Positions 28,401 through 40,400 of a stretch of DNA of 64,000 bases are shown here, in pieces; the first letter of the stretch is position 1; each line of letters starts with the position of its first letter. Source of the stretch: Ctena decussata. Its lineage: Eukaryota > Mollusca > Bivalvia > Lucinida > Lucinidae. The DNA is taken from positions 88,954,979 to 89,018,978 of the forward strand of contig OZ022501.1 in NCBI GenBank assembly GCA_963989385.1. The letters are read 5' to 3'. The position numbers and the translations under genes are program-made. The notes under the pieces are model-generated. The model had not been told where the DNA came from. It worked only from the letters and a program-made list of their open reading frames with translations, and made no database searches.

Positions 28401-31400
28401 TTGGAACCGCTCACGTGATCAACGGCGCCGATCACGTGGCGGTGCCAATTCGGCACTGCTCGCGTTATCGGCGGTACCTCTCACGTGGTCGGTCCAGCGC
28501 CGCTCACGTGGGAGGCTTATGGCTGCTCACACAACAATGGGGCCGCTCAGGTGACCAAGTGAGCACCACTCACGTGCTAATTCTGAGCCGTTTAGAGCGG
28601 CCGTGGGCCGCTCACGTGACAGGGAACGCCGTTTTTGGCGGGGATCACGTGAGCGGCGCGCGGGACAATATAAACAAGCAAGCAACAGGCTATTTCAAAC
28701 ACGAAAATCTCTGAGGAGTCAGAATAATCTGACAAAACTAGTCAGAAATGTTGCAAAGCCTTATGGGTGTACATAATCACCACGACGAGGACCCAGGCCT
28801 GAGTCACCAGTCACTACTTTCTTGTTTTATAACCCACACTTAGCGCCCGGACCTGGGTCCACCGTTGTAGTCGTCCAAATCAGAGAATCCAACAAGGAAT
28901 AACAGTGATATGTCAGTCAGCACCAGTATGAGCGGACTAACTCTGACAACACCGTCAATTTCTGGCAGTTCACAGAACACAGTCGTCTAACAAACGCCCA
29001 AAAAAGCGGACAAGGGACGACGGAGACGTAGAAACCTCAAAGAGGAGGAAAACTTAGGAGCTATCCACTAGAAATTCACCTACTCTACAAAGATACTAGG
29101 GGTTATCTGTCGAAGTTAACAAGAACAAGACAGTTAACGAGTTTCTAAGGGAATGTATAGAAAGAAACATCACACTATCTGGCCTTACGATCAACGGCCT
29201 ATTCGTGCCAAAGACGACACCGACTTTACCAAAGCTTGGTATGACATACTCTCAGATTCTTCGAGAAAAACTCACTCAAAAATCACGTGGGCAAAAACGG
29301 CCTGACGCAAAAACAAGTACAAGATTGTACTACGATAAATTGTAAATACTGCACATGATAGAAACAAATCTAATGTGTTCACTAATACGTGCACATAGTA
29401 CAATTATAAATTCCCTCTGAGAGGACATTGCGCAACAAGAAATGTTGTCTATTTAATAACATGCAAACTTTGCAAACAACAAGACGTCGGCGAAACTAAT
29501 AGAAAGACAAAGGTCAGAATGATAGAGCACCAACGTGACACCCGCAATAAAAGGGACACGCTAATCATTTTAACCTAACAACTACTCCCTACAACATATG
29601 AAATTTCAGATTGTTGAAATTTTAGCATCAGACCCTGACAGTGAAAAATCACTGCCGTCCGTCGGAGAAAGGAGCTCCACTGGGTCTATCAGCTCCACAC
29701 ACTACGAATGTCCGAATAGGATCAATGTTCAAGGGTAAAGCCGTAGTTTTCCAGTCACTCCGAATTCTATGCAGATTAAAACTTTGTTGGAGGGCAGATC
29801 ACAAAATATTAATTCACGATAGCTGCGATGAATTAACATTCGTATCTGCCCGACAACACAAGTTAATCTGCCATAATTTACCGGTAGGGATTCGATCAAA
29901 TTGCATGGATATTGGGATGTTTTCTAATGGACTCTTTTGAAGCGGACGTTGCCAGAAGTTAAATGTTTACGTCCAACGTCATCAAGGTATGAAATGTGCA
30001 CCCCGAGTGTTAACAACATTAGTTATTATAACTTTTTACACTGTGCCGCTTCCTATAGGCTCAATGGGGAAAACATTGGCATCATGTTAGAATTTTGTCT
30101 TCGTTCCCTTCAGGGTCAACTCTCAAAGGAAAGAACACTTCTTTCAGGAAAGCACATACTTACCATAATGACCCTAAATATTTGGACAGAAAAGTCTGAG
30201 CAAACATTTAAGACCTAAATCAAACTACTCCTGAAGGAGCAGTCTGATCAGGGTCTACAACATTTGCCATTCACTAGGCATCATTTGGATGAGAAAAGTG
30301 GTCTGGTATGCTGCATGATTATTTACCACCTGTGGCGATCTGCAACAGCAGAAACACTTGACCAAATGATTTTATAACAGACAATATATGGTAATTTTAT
30401 ATTTAGGGAAAGCAAATGGAAACATTTTCTAGTAAAGACTTGTGAATGCTATGTTTGCATGCAATACGTTTGAAATTTTAAAATCTTGTTAACTAATGAC
30501 GTTGTTACTTTTAAACAGCTAGGCCCTGATGTCTTCTTATTCTTACCTTTAACTGGAATGTTTTGTTGTTTTTCTTAGTTCTCATCAAGAACTGTTTCAG
30601 TGAACCAGAGGACATGTACTCTGTGATGAAGATAACCTACAATATCAGAAGTATCATGATCAATCTGGAATAATTTTTCTTATTTTTTCCATTAAAACAT
30701 ATGATGTGACCCCTCATTGGAGCAGTCTTACTGAGACAGTTCTAATGAGGAGTCACAACATATGATTTTTTAAAGAATAACCAAAATTATCTTCTTTTTT
30801 TTTTTGGACAATAACAAAAATTAACATTTGTTCTGACCAACATTAGAATCCTCATGGCAAGAAGGTTCTAATGAGGAGTAACAACATGTTTTAAGGAAGA
30901 ATGAACTAGAACTGTCGGAGAATCCGACTATACCCCCGCTTAACTGCTTTAATCAAATAGTGTTATTTTCGTTACATGAAGTATAGAAATACTAAATACT
31001 CAAAATACTAAATCCCTTTCTATGTAATACGGAATAAAATGATTTCACATAGACAGATAGAAAAATTAATAAACACATGTAAGACATAAGTCTTTCTCAA
31101 TCGGTATAACAAATATGAAGATACAAACTTGAGGGGATGCTGTGAAATTTAGGAGAGAAAGAAAAATTGGAAAAATATTGGGAAGAATAAGGAAGAGAAG
31201 GCTGGTTCTCGATCCCACAATACTACAGTTATCATCAACCTGCAAACAAAATATCCCTCCTCTAACTTGCAATGGCTGCTTAGATACCTTTGACAAAAGT
31301 CATTATTCAAAGTATGGACAGAAAGAAAATTGGACAAATACAGGAACCAATAGGCCAGATATGGCTGCTTTGCAATCCCACGATTAAATTTTATGAAAAA

Positions 31401-34400
31401 TTGCATTATTCAGTGTGAAGAGAAAAAGAAAATAAAACAAACACAGGGAAGAATATGCCAGATACAGCCGGGTTGAACCCAACCATACACTAAGTTGTTA
31501 ACAATCTGTACACCAGATATGAACATTATACCTTGAAGGGTTGCTGTGAAATCTTTTATGAAAAACTGCATTATTCAATGTAATGAGAGAAAGAAAACCA
31601 GACAAATACAGGGATGAATAAGCAGGAGAAGGCTGGTTCTCAATCCCACAATACAATAAGTTGTCATTAACCTGCATACCAAATATGACTACTCTAGCTT
31701 GCATGGTTGCACAAAAATCTTTGACAAAAAATTTTGTTAACCAAAGTATGGAAAGAAAGATAATCGGACAAATACATGGAAAAATAAGAGGAGAAGGCTG
31801 GTTTGCAATCCCAGGATACAACACATCATCATCAACCTGTATGCCAAATATAACCATTCTAGCTTGAATGGTTAAGGAGAAATCTTTGACGAAAAATTTC
31901 ATTATTCAAAGTATGAAAATAAAGAAAAATGGACGAATAAAGGGAAGAATAAGCAGGAGAAGGCTGGTACTCAATCCCACAATACAAAACACGGCCATCA
32001 ACCTGTATGCCAAATATGACCATTCTAGCTTGAATGGTTAAGGAGAAATCTTTGACGAAAAATTTCATTATTGAAAGTATGGAAATAAAGAAAAATGGAC
32101 AAATAAAGGGAAGAATAAGCAGGAGAAGGCTGGTTCTCAATCCCACAATACAACACACCGTCATCAACCTGTATGCCAAATATGAACATTCTAGCGTGAA
32201 TGGTTGTGGAGAAATCTTTGACAAAAAAATTCATTATTGAAAGTATGGAAATAAAGAAAAATGGACAAATAAAGGGAAAAATAAGCAGGAGAAGGCTGGT
32301 TCTCAATCCCACGATACAATACATCGTCACCTGTATGCCAAATATGAACATTCTATCTTGTACCATTGTGGAGAAATCTTTTGCGAAAAATTTTACCAGA
32401 ATGAAAGAAAAATGGATAAATACATGGAAGAATAAGCAGGAAAGCGCTGAATTTCAATCCCACGATACAACAAGTTGGTGTCAAGCAGTATACCAAATAT
32501 GAACATTCTAGCTTGTACCATTGTGGAGATATCGTTTATGAAAATTTTTACTCAAAAGTGTTACGGAATTACGGACGGAATGACGGACAGATGCAAACCA
32601 GTATACCCCCCACTTTTTCAAAGCGGGGGTATAACAAAGATAACCTTAGAATTATCTTCAAAAACTCAAATCTATTGGGAAACAGCATCAGAAGCATGTA
32701 TACTATATATTTCCCAAAACATGATGCCACCATAACTTTTAAAGCATAAAGGCAAATGAAACTTTGTCAGTACCCAGTAATTATCTCAAGAAAAATTAGC
32801 TAAAATAATTGTTTTGTATTCACTGTAGCAAAAATTAGATATGAACATGTACTGGTAGTTTAATATAAATTGTCATGTTAGCTATATAACACGTATAACA
32901 ATCCATCTCTGTAAAAATATGACAATATAGAGCTAAAACATGGATTTTTATACATTAGCATTTTGAGTGGTCCCATGGACTTGATTTCTGACATTCATGA
33001 AAACTGAATGCCTTGTAAATTATCTTATGCAAGCTGATTTTCATGGTAGAGATGTGGGACACTGTGAGGAGAGCTCTTAACATGCCAGTAAAATAGTAAA
33101 CTTGTGGGTATACAAGAACATCTTTCTCTCAATGCCTACTGTCTAGCACCTCAGTCAGCTGATATCAGCTGTAACAGAGCTGTAGATAAAAGGGAGTATT
33201 TGATGATAATTAAGGATAATTTTTCTTATTGCTCATCCAAACCATATGTTGTGACCCCTCATCTGAACCGTCTTGTCGAGACGGTTCAGATGAGGGGTCT
33301 TAAAATATGTTTTTATGCAGAATTAACAAAAACTAGAATTGTTTTTCTACGAAAAAACAGATGTCTCCCCCTTTCTGATGTCAAAAGGATCAGTCATTAA
33401 ATACAATTTCAAACGGAAACTTTAAATACAATTTCTAATGCAAATACTGGTCATTTTTCATGCAAACAATGAGCTTGTATCCAGTAAAAATATTTTGTGA
33501 TAGACTAATAGACAGACGCCAAGGGAAAAACAATATGTTTCCCTACGCTGAAGCAGGGATTCATAATAAGTAAAAAGTATAAATGCAAGAGTTATAGTTG
33601 TTATGCTCTGCATGTCATGTAATGTTGACTGATATTCATATTTAGTTTTTGTCAAAAAATATAAGTGCAAGAGTTACAGTGCTCTGCACGTCGTCTATTT
33701 ATATGTTGACTGATATTTGTATGAAGTTTCATGAATATAGCGGTATATATAAACGGTTTCAAGTTATAGAGCTTAGACGATTGAGACACGATTTTGTGAA
33801 TGACAAAGTTCCAAGGGAAATAACTCAAATAGTATAAATGCTGTGCTCTGCAGGTTGTCTAGTGTTGACTGACATTTGTATGAAGTTTCGTGAATATAGC
33901 TTGTCCGGTTTTCAAGTAATAAAGCGATTGAGACATGATTTTGTGACTGACAAAGGTCCAAGGGAAATAACTCAAGAAGTATAAAAGCAAGAGTTATGGT
34001 TCTTGCACTATGCAATTCTTCTAATCTTGATTGATATTTGTATGAAGTTTCATGAATATAGCTTGAATGATTTTCAAGTTATAAAGCAGACACAACTGAA
34101 ACACAATTTTGTGACTGACAAAGTTCTAAGGGAAATAACTCAAATAGTATAAATGCTAAAGTTATGGTTCTTGCATTCTGCACGTCATCTGATGTTGATT
34201 GATATTTGTATGAACTTTCATGAATATAGCTTGAATGGTTTTAAAGTTATAGACGGACTCGACTGAGACACAATTTTGTGATGGACAAAGTTCCAAGGGA
34301 AATAACTCAAAAAGTATAAACGCCAGAGTTACCATTTGTGCACTCTGCACATCGCCTCATGTTGATTGATATTTGTATGAAGTTTCGTGAATAAAGCTTG

Positions 34401-37400
34401 AGCAGTTTTCAAGTTATAGAGCGGACACAATTGAAACACAATTTTGTGATGGACTAAGTTCCAAGGGAAATAACTCAAAAAGTATAAATGCCAGAGTTAC
34501 CATTCTTGCACTCTGCACGTCGTCTCATGTTGATTGATATTTATATGAAGTTTCGCGAATATAGCTTGAGCGGTTTTCAAGTTATAGAACAGACACATTT
34601 GAGACAGACAGACGGACAGATGGACGGACAGACGCCCGGGGGAAAAACAATATGTCTCCCGACCCTTAAGTGAGGAGACATAATTATCCCTCTGTAAGAT
34701 AAGACGGAGTATTTGATGACAATTAAGGATAATTTTTCTAATTTCTCATCCAAACTATATGTTGTGACCCCTCATCTGAACCGGCTCGTCAAGACAGTTC
34801 AGATGAGGGGTCTCAAAATATGTTTTTATGCAGAATTAACAAAAATTACTCCTAATTATCACCAAATACTCCCTCTTATCTAGAGCTCTGGCTGTAAGAC
34901 CTGAGACAGTCTCTTACCCGAGGCTTATCTTGTTTTGTATCTGTCCAGTATTTGTGGAACTTGATAATGTTAGGATGGTCCAACTGTATAAGGTTGTCAA
35001 ATACTTGCCGAATCTTGTCCTGAAAGTGAAAACCCAGAAAAATTAATTCAGATTATACCGTGTTTTCCTTTCCAAAACATTCCCAAAAACCTAGATCCAT
35101 CTTGATTTGTTGGATTGTTTTGGAAGCAAGTTTTTCCTTTCCGAAACATTCCCAAAAATCTAGATCCATCTTAAAAGATGGCTCTAGATTTTTGGGACTG
35201 TTTTGGAAGGGAAAACTTCATCTTATAGCTGAATTACAAAAGACTGATTGACCGTACATAGTCAACTCTTGATATGTCGAAGTCGAAGTTCATATGGTCC
35301 CTGAAAATTTACGTCGAGATATCAGTAGTTTGAGATAAAAAAAAAAGTTGAAATGTAAATAAAAATAGGAAATGTGTCCAACTTATATTCTTTGATATAA
35401 GAGTAACTGTGAGATATCAGTGTTCGAAATATCGCGAGTTTACTGTATTTCAGGTCATTTGGAAGAAGGAAGACCCATCTAATAGCCAAATACATACTTT
35501 ACCACCAAAACTTTCCAACAATATTCATAATGGTTATTTCACCACTGGACTGACAGAGTTTTCCAGTCGATGGCTGGCCAAACCCAGATTTGAACCCTTG
35601 ACCTTCTGCACCATTACCAGGCATCTCTAACCACTCAACCATAGCGCCACTCTAAAGTTACTGCTTTAAAGTAACTATTGTGCCAGAAATACCAAGGCAA
35701 ACATTACAGTCCCTAAACAGGCTTTCTGCCCAAAAATGAGCTTCCTTCTCTACTAGTGCATGTATTTTACCTTTCACAGACTGCAAACCCAGTTTGGAGA
35801 CCTACGTTGGGGGACAAAAATATGTGCGCTTATAATCATATGCCTCTGAAATTCCCATGTTGTGCGCTTACTGGGGCATGTGCGCTACTTAGGTCAAATA
35901 CAGTATCTTTTAATGATATAGCTGACAGGCAATAAAGTTTTATCAAAATTTATCACTAAAAAACCTTACAAATAACACAAAAATAGGACAAAGCCAGCCC
36001 TATCAGGAGTGCACCCCTAGTCCAGCTACCCATGCCTGAGGAAATACATATGCAGTGCTCCAGATAAGAGGGGGTAACAGAGATAATTTAGGGATAATTA
36101 TCACTAATTTTCCATAAAAACATATTTTGTGACCTATAATTAGAATTGTCTCATTGAGACAGTTCAAATGAGGGGTCACAACGTATGTTTTTGTTGAGAA
36201 ATAAGGAAAATTATCTTTCAATTATCCCTGTTACCTCTTCTTATCTTGAGCTCTGCATATGAGTCTCGACACGACAAAACCAACAAAGTGGTTGTGCGCC
36301 CAGGGCAGACTCAGATCAGCCAGGGCTTCTGCACAGTCTGATCAGTCACTGCTGTGCCTTTAAAGGGTAGCTGAGGGTATAAGCTACCTTCATGCTGACA
36401 GCGAAGACTCTGATCAGTCTGGGTGGATGCTAAGGCTAATCTGTGTCTGCACTGGGCACACACCCACTTTGTTGGTTTTCTCGTGACGCGGCTCATATAT
36501 GGTACATGTATGTAAGTAAAAAGTCAAGACCTCTACTATTTAGAGACATAGACAGCATCATATATGTCCCAGTACCTGTTGTGCTTTTCTGTTCCTATTT
36601 TCCGAGAACTGCACTTCATTCCACACAACTTCAACCCCTTCTTCTGTATCCATGGCCAAGAACGCATTGTCAATACCCGGCACATCTCGCTGCTCTACCT
36701 GAAAGTACAAATCTACAGCTCAAAACAAGAGGACCATTGGTCCTGTAGCTCACCTGAGTTCATTCAGCCTCAGTACTCTAGGGTAAATTCAGCCAAGGCC
36801 ATCAGTCAATGGTGGTTGACAAAACACGGACCGTCATGGACTCACGGACTTACGGACTGGTTACGGACTAATTGACAAAACACGGACTCGTAGACAAAAC
36901 ACGGACCAGCGGACCAATATTCACGGACTGATTGACAAAATACGGACTCATAGACAAAACACGGACCAACGGACCATATTACTTACGGACGGACAGACGG
37001 TACTCGGACAAAACGGACCATGGACAAAACGGACCAGACAAAACGGACCACGGTTAGGACAAAACGGACCACGTTTCAGGACAAAATGGACCACGTTTCA
37101 GGACCAGACGGACCACGCTAGAAGACAAACCAGATCATTAATTGGTGCCAGTTAAAAGATTCAGGAGTATATAATTACCAAAGACAATGTTAAATGGTCA
37201 CAATTATTTGACTACTGTTCATGATCTCAACTATCTTTGGTTGTCGCAACTATCTGATTAATTTAATGGTCGGATTTTTATCTTTTAAGCATGCAAATTT
37301 CTTTATTAGTGTTGCAACGACAATAAAACATGCTTTCTCAAGGTTAACGGAAGGTCTGAACGTGGTCCTTTTTTGACCTTAAACGTGGTCCGTTTTGTCC

Positions 37401-40400
37401 TGAACGTGGTCCGTTTCGTCCTGAACGTGGTCCGTTTTGTCCCAAGCGTGGTCCGTTATGTCCGTGGTCCGTTTTGTCCGTGGTCCGTTATGTCGCTAAT
37501 TCGGACAGACCAGTTACGGACTTAGATAAGAAATAATGTAACTTAAAATGTTGTCCAGATTGAAACATTTACGGTACAAAAACGTTTTGAGAACAATGGC
37601 GTTATACGCCGAACGTTACGTCGAGACGTCGCCATAGATACCAATGTAGGGGAGACCGAGGATAGTTGATGCACGGGGATAGTTGATGTACCGATCAAGG
37701 ATCTGAACAACTGATCAGTGATGCTATTTGGTTGCTCAGTGTTGACGGAGTTAGCCTTAACCTATCACAGGAGGATAAAAGACGAATAGATGGAAGTTTT
37801 GACAATGGGTGGCTGAATGACACTATCATGGATGCAAGCCAGGCTGTATTAAGGCAGCAGTTTCCCCACGAGCAGGGTATGCAATCTGTGCTTTACGCAG
37901 CAAAACCTGAGTTCCAGCTAGTATCTGGAAGATTTGTTCAGCTGATCAACACCCATCCTAATGACGGCGGACTACAAATATGGTCAGTATACTTCACGGT
38001 CGGATGCCGGAACACAGTTTTATGTTAACATGTCCAGTCTGTAAAATTGGTTTCATCCCGGTTGTCAGAATATTACCCAAACTCAAAGGCAGATTCGATC
38101 TTCGAAAGTAATAAAATGTTTGGACTGCAGGGTTTAAACGAATTAAACTAATGCATTGTTGTCTTTTTCTCTGACTTTTCATATATATGTAAGAGTTTTT
38201 CACGGACCACCTTTACAGACCAAAGTCATGGACAGATAACCTGTCAACTTCGAGGACATTTACGGACCAACGTCACGGACCGCTAACACGTCAACTTTAC
38301 GGACCATACACAAACTTCATTCACGGACTATTTCTCATATGGAGTTCATTACGGACCAGATACTGACTTATGGCACGGACTCTTTCTCAGCTTACATCAC
38401 GGACCATTTACGGACCCGGACAGTCACGGACCTGAACCGTGAATAACGTTGCGTCGAGACGTCGCCATAGATATCAACGTACCAATTTACAGATCATGGA
38501 CTACACCCACCCCACCTTTCAGCCTCATAATTTGTTCATTGAGATAGCTGACCAATTTACGGACTAATTTAAAGTTAACTAACTTGTCACGGACCAAATT
38601 CCATATTAATTTTCTATTGGTCCGTGAGTCCGTGACTGGTCCGTGTTTTGTCAATGGGCTCAGTCAATTGGTTCTGGAGAAAAAGATTTTTAAAGGTTTT
38701 AACCATAATTTTTGTTAATAAAATGTAATTGTTTGTTTGCACAGATTATAACGAGATGGTAGTTGTTTGCACTCTCCAGAAGTCATTGTCGGCGAGCAAG
38801 TAGCGGGCAATCAAATAAGAAACCTCAGCCATGTTTTTTGCATGTACATGTACATCAGTCAAAATAACGCAAATTACATCATACCTGTCAACTCTCCCGC
38901 ATAAATCGTGAGTCTCCCGATTTTGGGACCCTTTCCCGATCTCCCGATCGTATTTCAAAAATAACCCAATTCTCCCGCTTTTGAGACAACCTCCGGATTT
39001 TTATTTTCATCGCTAAAATTAAAAATCAAAACGATTTTTATCATTTGTTTCTGACCGATCTAAACCTGGACCTAACTGACCAAAACAAAGGTAGACCGCT
39101 TCGCGATGTCTGTGATGTATTTGATCTCCAAAACCTGGTTAAAACTCCAACATGTTTTATGAAGGACTCAAACCCCTCTCTTGTAGATGTGATCCTTACA
39201 AACAGACCTTCAAACTATATGAAAACTAATCAATGTGATACCGGTCTTAGTGACTGGCACAACATGACTTATACCGTCCTTAAGGGCAATAGTATTCCTT
39301 TTAAACGTACAAAAATGAACTATAGAAGTTTCAGAGGACTCGAACAGGATGCTTTTATCCAGGACCTCCAACGGGTGCCTTTTCATGTTCCCCACACATT
39401 TGAAGACATGGATGATGTCTATTGGGCACATGATAAGATGTTCAGGGAGGTTGTGGATGAACACATCCCCATAAAACAAAAATATAGTCTGGGTGCCGGG
39501 ACGCGAACCCGAAAAAATAGTCCGCACAAATGTTTGATGCAGATTCTTATTATTTAGGATGTCCTTAACCAGAAACAAAATGATGCCCCTTGGCATCCTT
39601 GGGGAAATTAAAATATTCAAGATGGCGTCCAAGATGGCCGCCGAGGGATAAAATTCATACTATCTTCTTAAATATAAGGGCTGGAAACATACTTTTGTTG
39701 GCTACGTATAGGTTTTTGAGGTCGAGGAATCGATTAAGCATGTTAAAAATTATTTCAGACAAATCAGTTACAAAATGGCGGACAAGATGGCCGCCAAAAC
39801 ATAAAAATCTCTATATCTTCTTTAGTATACGGGCTAGAAACATAATTTTGGTGTCTACATATGGGTTTTTGGGGCCAATGAATTGGTTTAACATGTTGAA
39901 ATTAACTTAAAAGCTAACCGGTTACACAAAATGGCGGACAAGATGGCGGACAAAGCATCGGTCACGGCACTAATTGTCGGAGAAATGCACTTTCCGATAG
40001 CAGAATTCTGGTTTGTGTATTAGAAACCCGGATTTTGCATGTATAAGATTGTTAAATATAAAAATGAAGTTAAAAAAAACATTCTAACAGTGTTTTAACA
40101 AGAGGGCAAAGATGGTTCACAAGAACCTAGTGCAGGCAAGGGACGATAACCCATTGACAAAGCTTTAGTCATTACAGAAAGCCGTTGTTACGAGTAACAA
40201 TCTAACGGTTACAAGAATTATGTTATATTCTATTATCTATTTTACTTTCTTCAATTAAAATTCAGGTTAAGAAACTCTGATATATATTTGTTGGTTGCTT
40301 GTGTCGTTTAAAATTACAGCTCATGGTCGGCAATCAGTGAGTGGTGTGAGTGTCGGAGGTTCGTGCCATGCCACAGCCAGATTTTTAGCATCTGGGCGGT

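Larger units (their letters stand above)
26371..29770 (+). mobile_element. Penelope-like (GIY-YIG) element with inverted partial copy
   Basis: Flanked by the 16-bp duplication GCAGATTAAAACTTTG (26355-26370 and 29771-29786). Order: arm A (26371-27331), block B (27331-27917), arm A inverted (27917-28822), unique block C (28823-29108), block B inverted (29108-29690), then the start of an A arm (29690-29770). This equals a plus-strand A-C-B-A' unit joined head to head to a truncated minus-strand B-A unit. Block B encodes a GIY-YIG-type nuclease remnant. Penelope-like elements carry RT plus GIY-YIG and are known for such inverted or partial terminal repeats; no RT is left here, so the class rests on the nuclease and the layout. 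Confidence 0.7.
36725..38750 (+). mobile_element. Pearl/Helentron-like element h, 5' part, interrupted
   Basis: Starts ACAAGAGGACCATTGGTCCT GTAGCTCACCTGAG, the same start as element c. Its body is split by the ACGGAC-rich element (36816-38654) and resumes with GGCTCAGTCAATTGGTTCTG GAGAAAAAGATTTTT. The ACGG tract and 3' hairpin are absent. It begins about 26 nt upstream of the exon 2 acceptor. Confidence 0.7.

Noticed and set aside
26371..29770. LTR retrotransposon
   Set aside because: Terminal blocks are inverted, no gag/pol or primer site; the only coding trace is a GIY-YIG nuclease.
31859..32502. Several overlapping 100-134-codon frames at 31.5-32.5 kb
   Set aside because: All are translations of the tandem units of element e, open on both strands.
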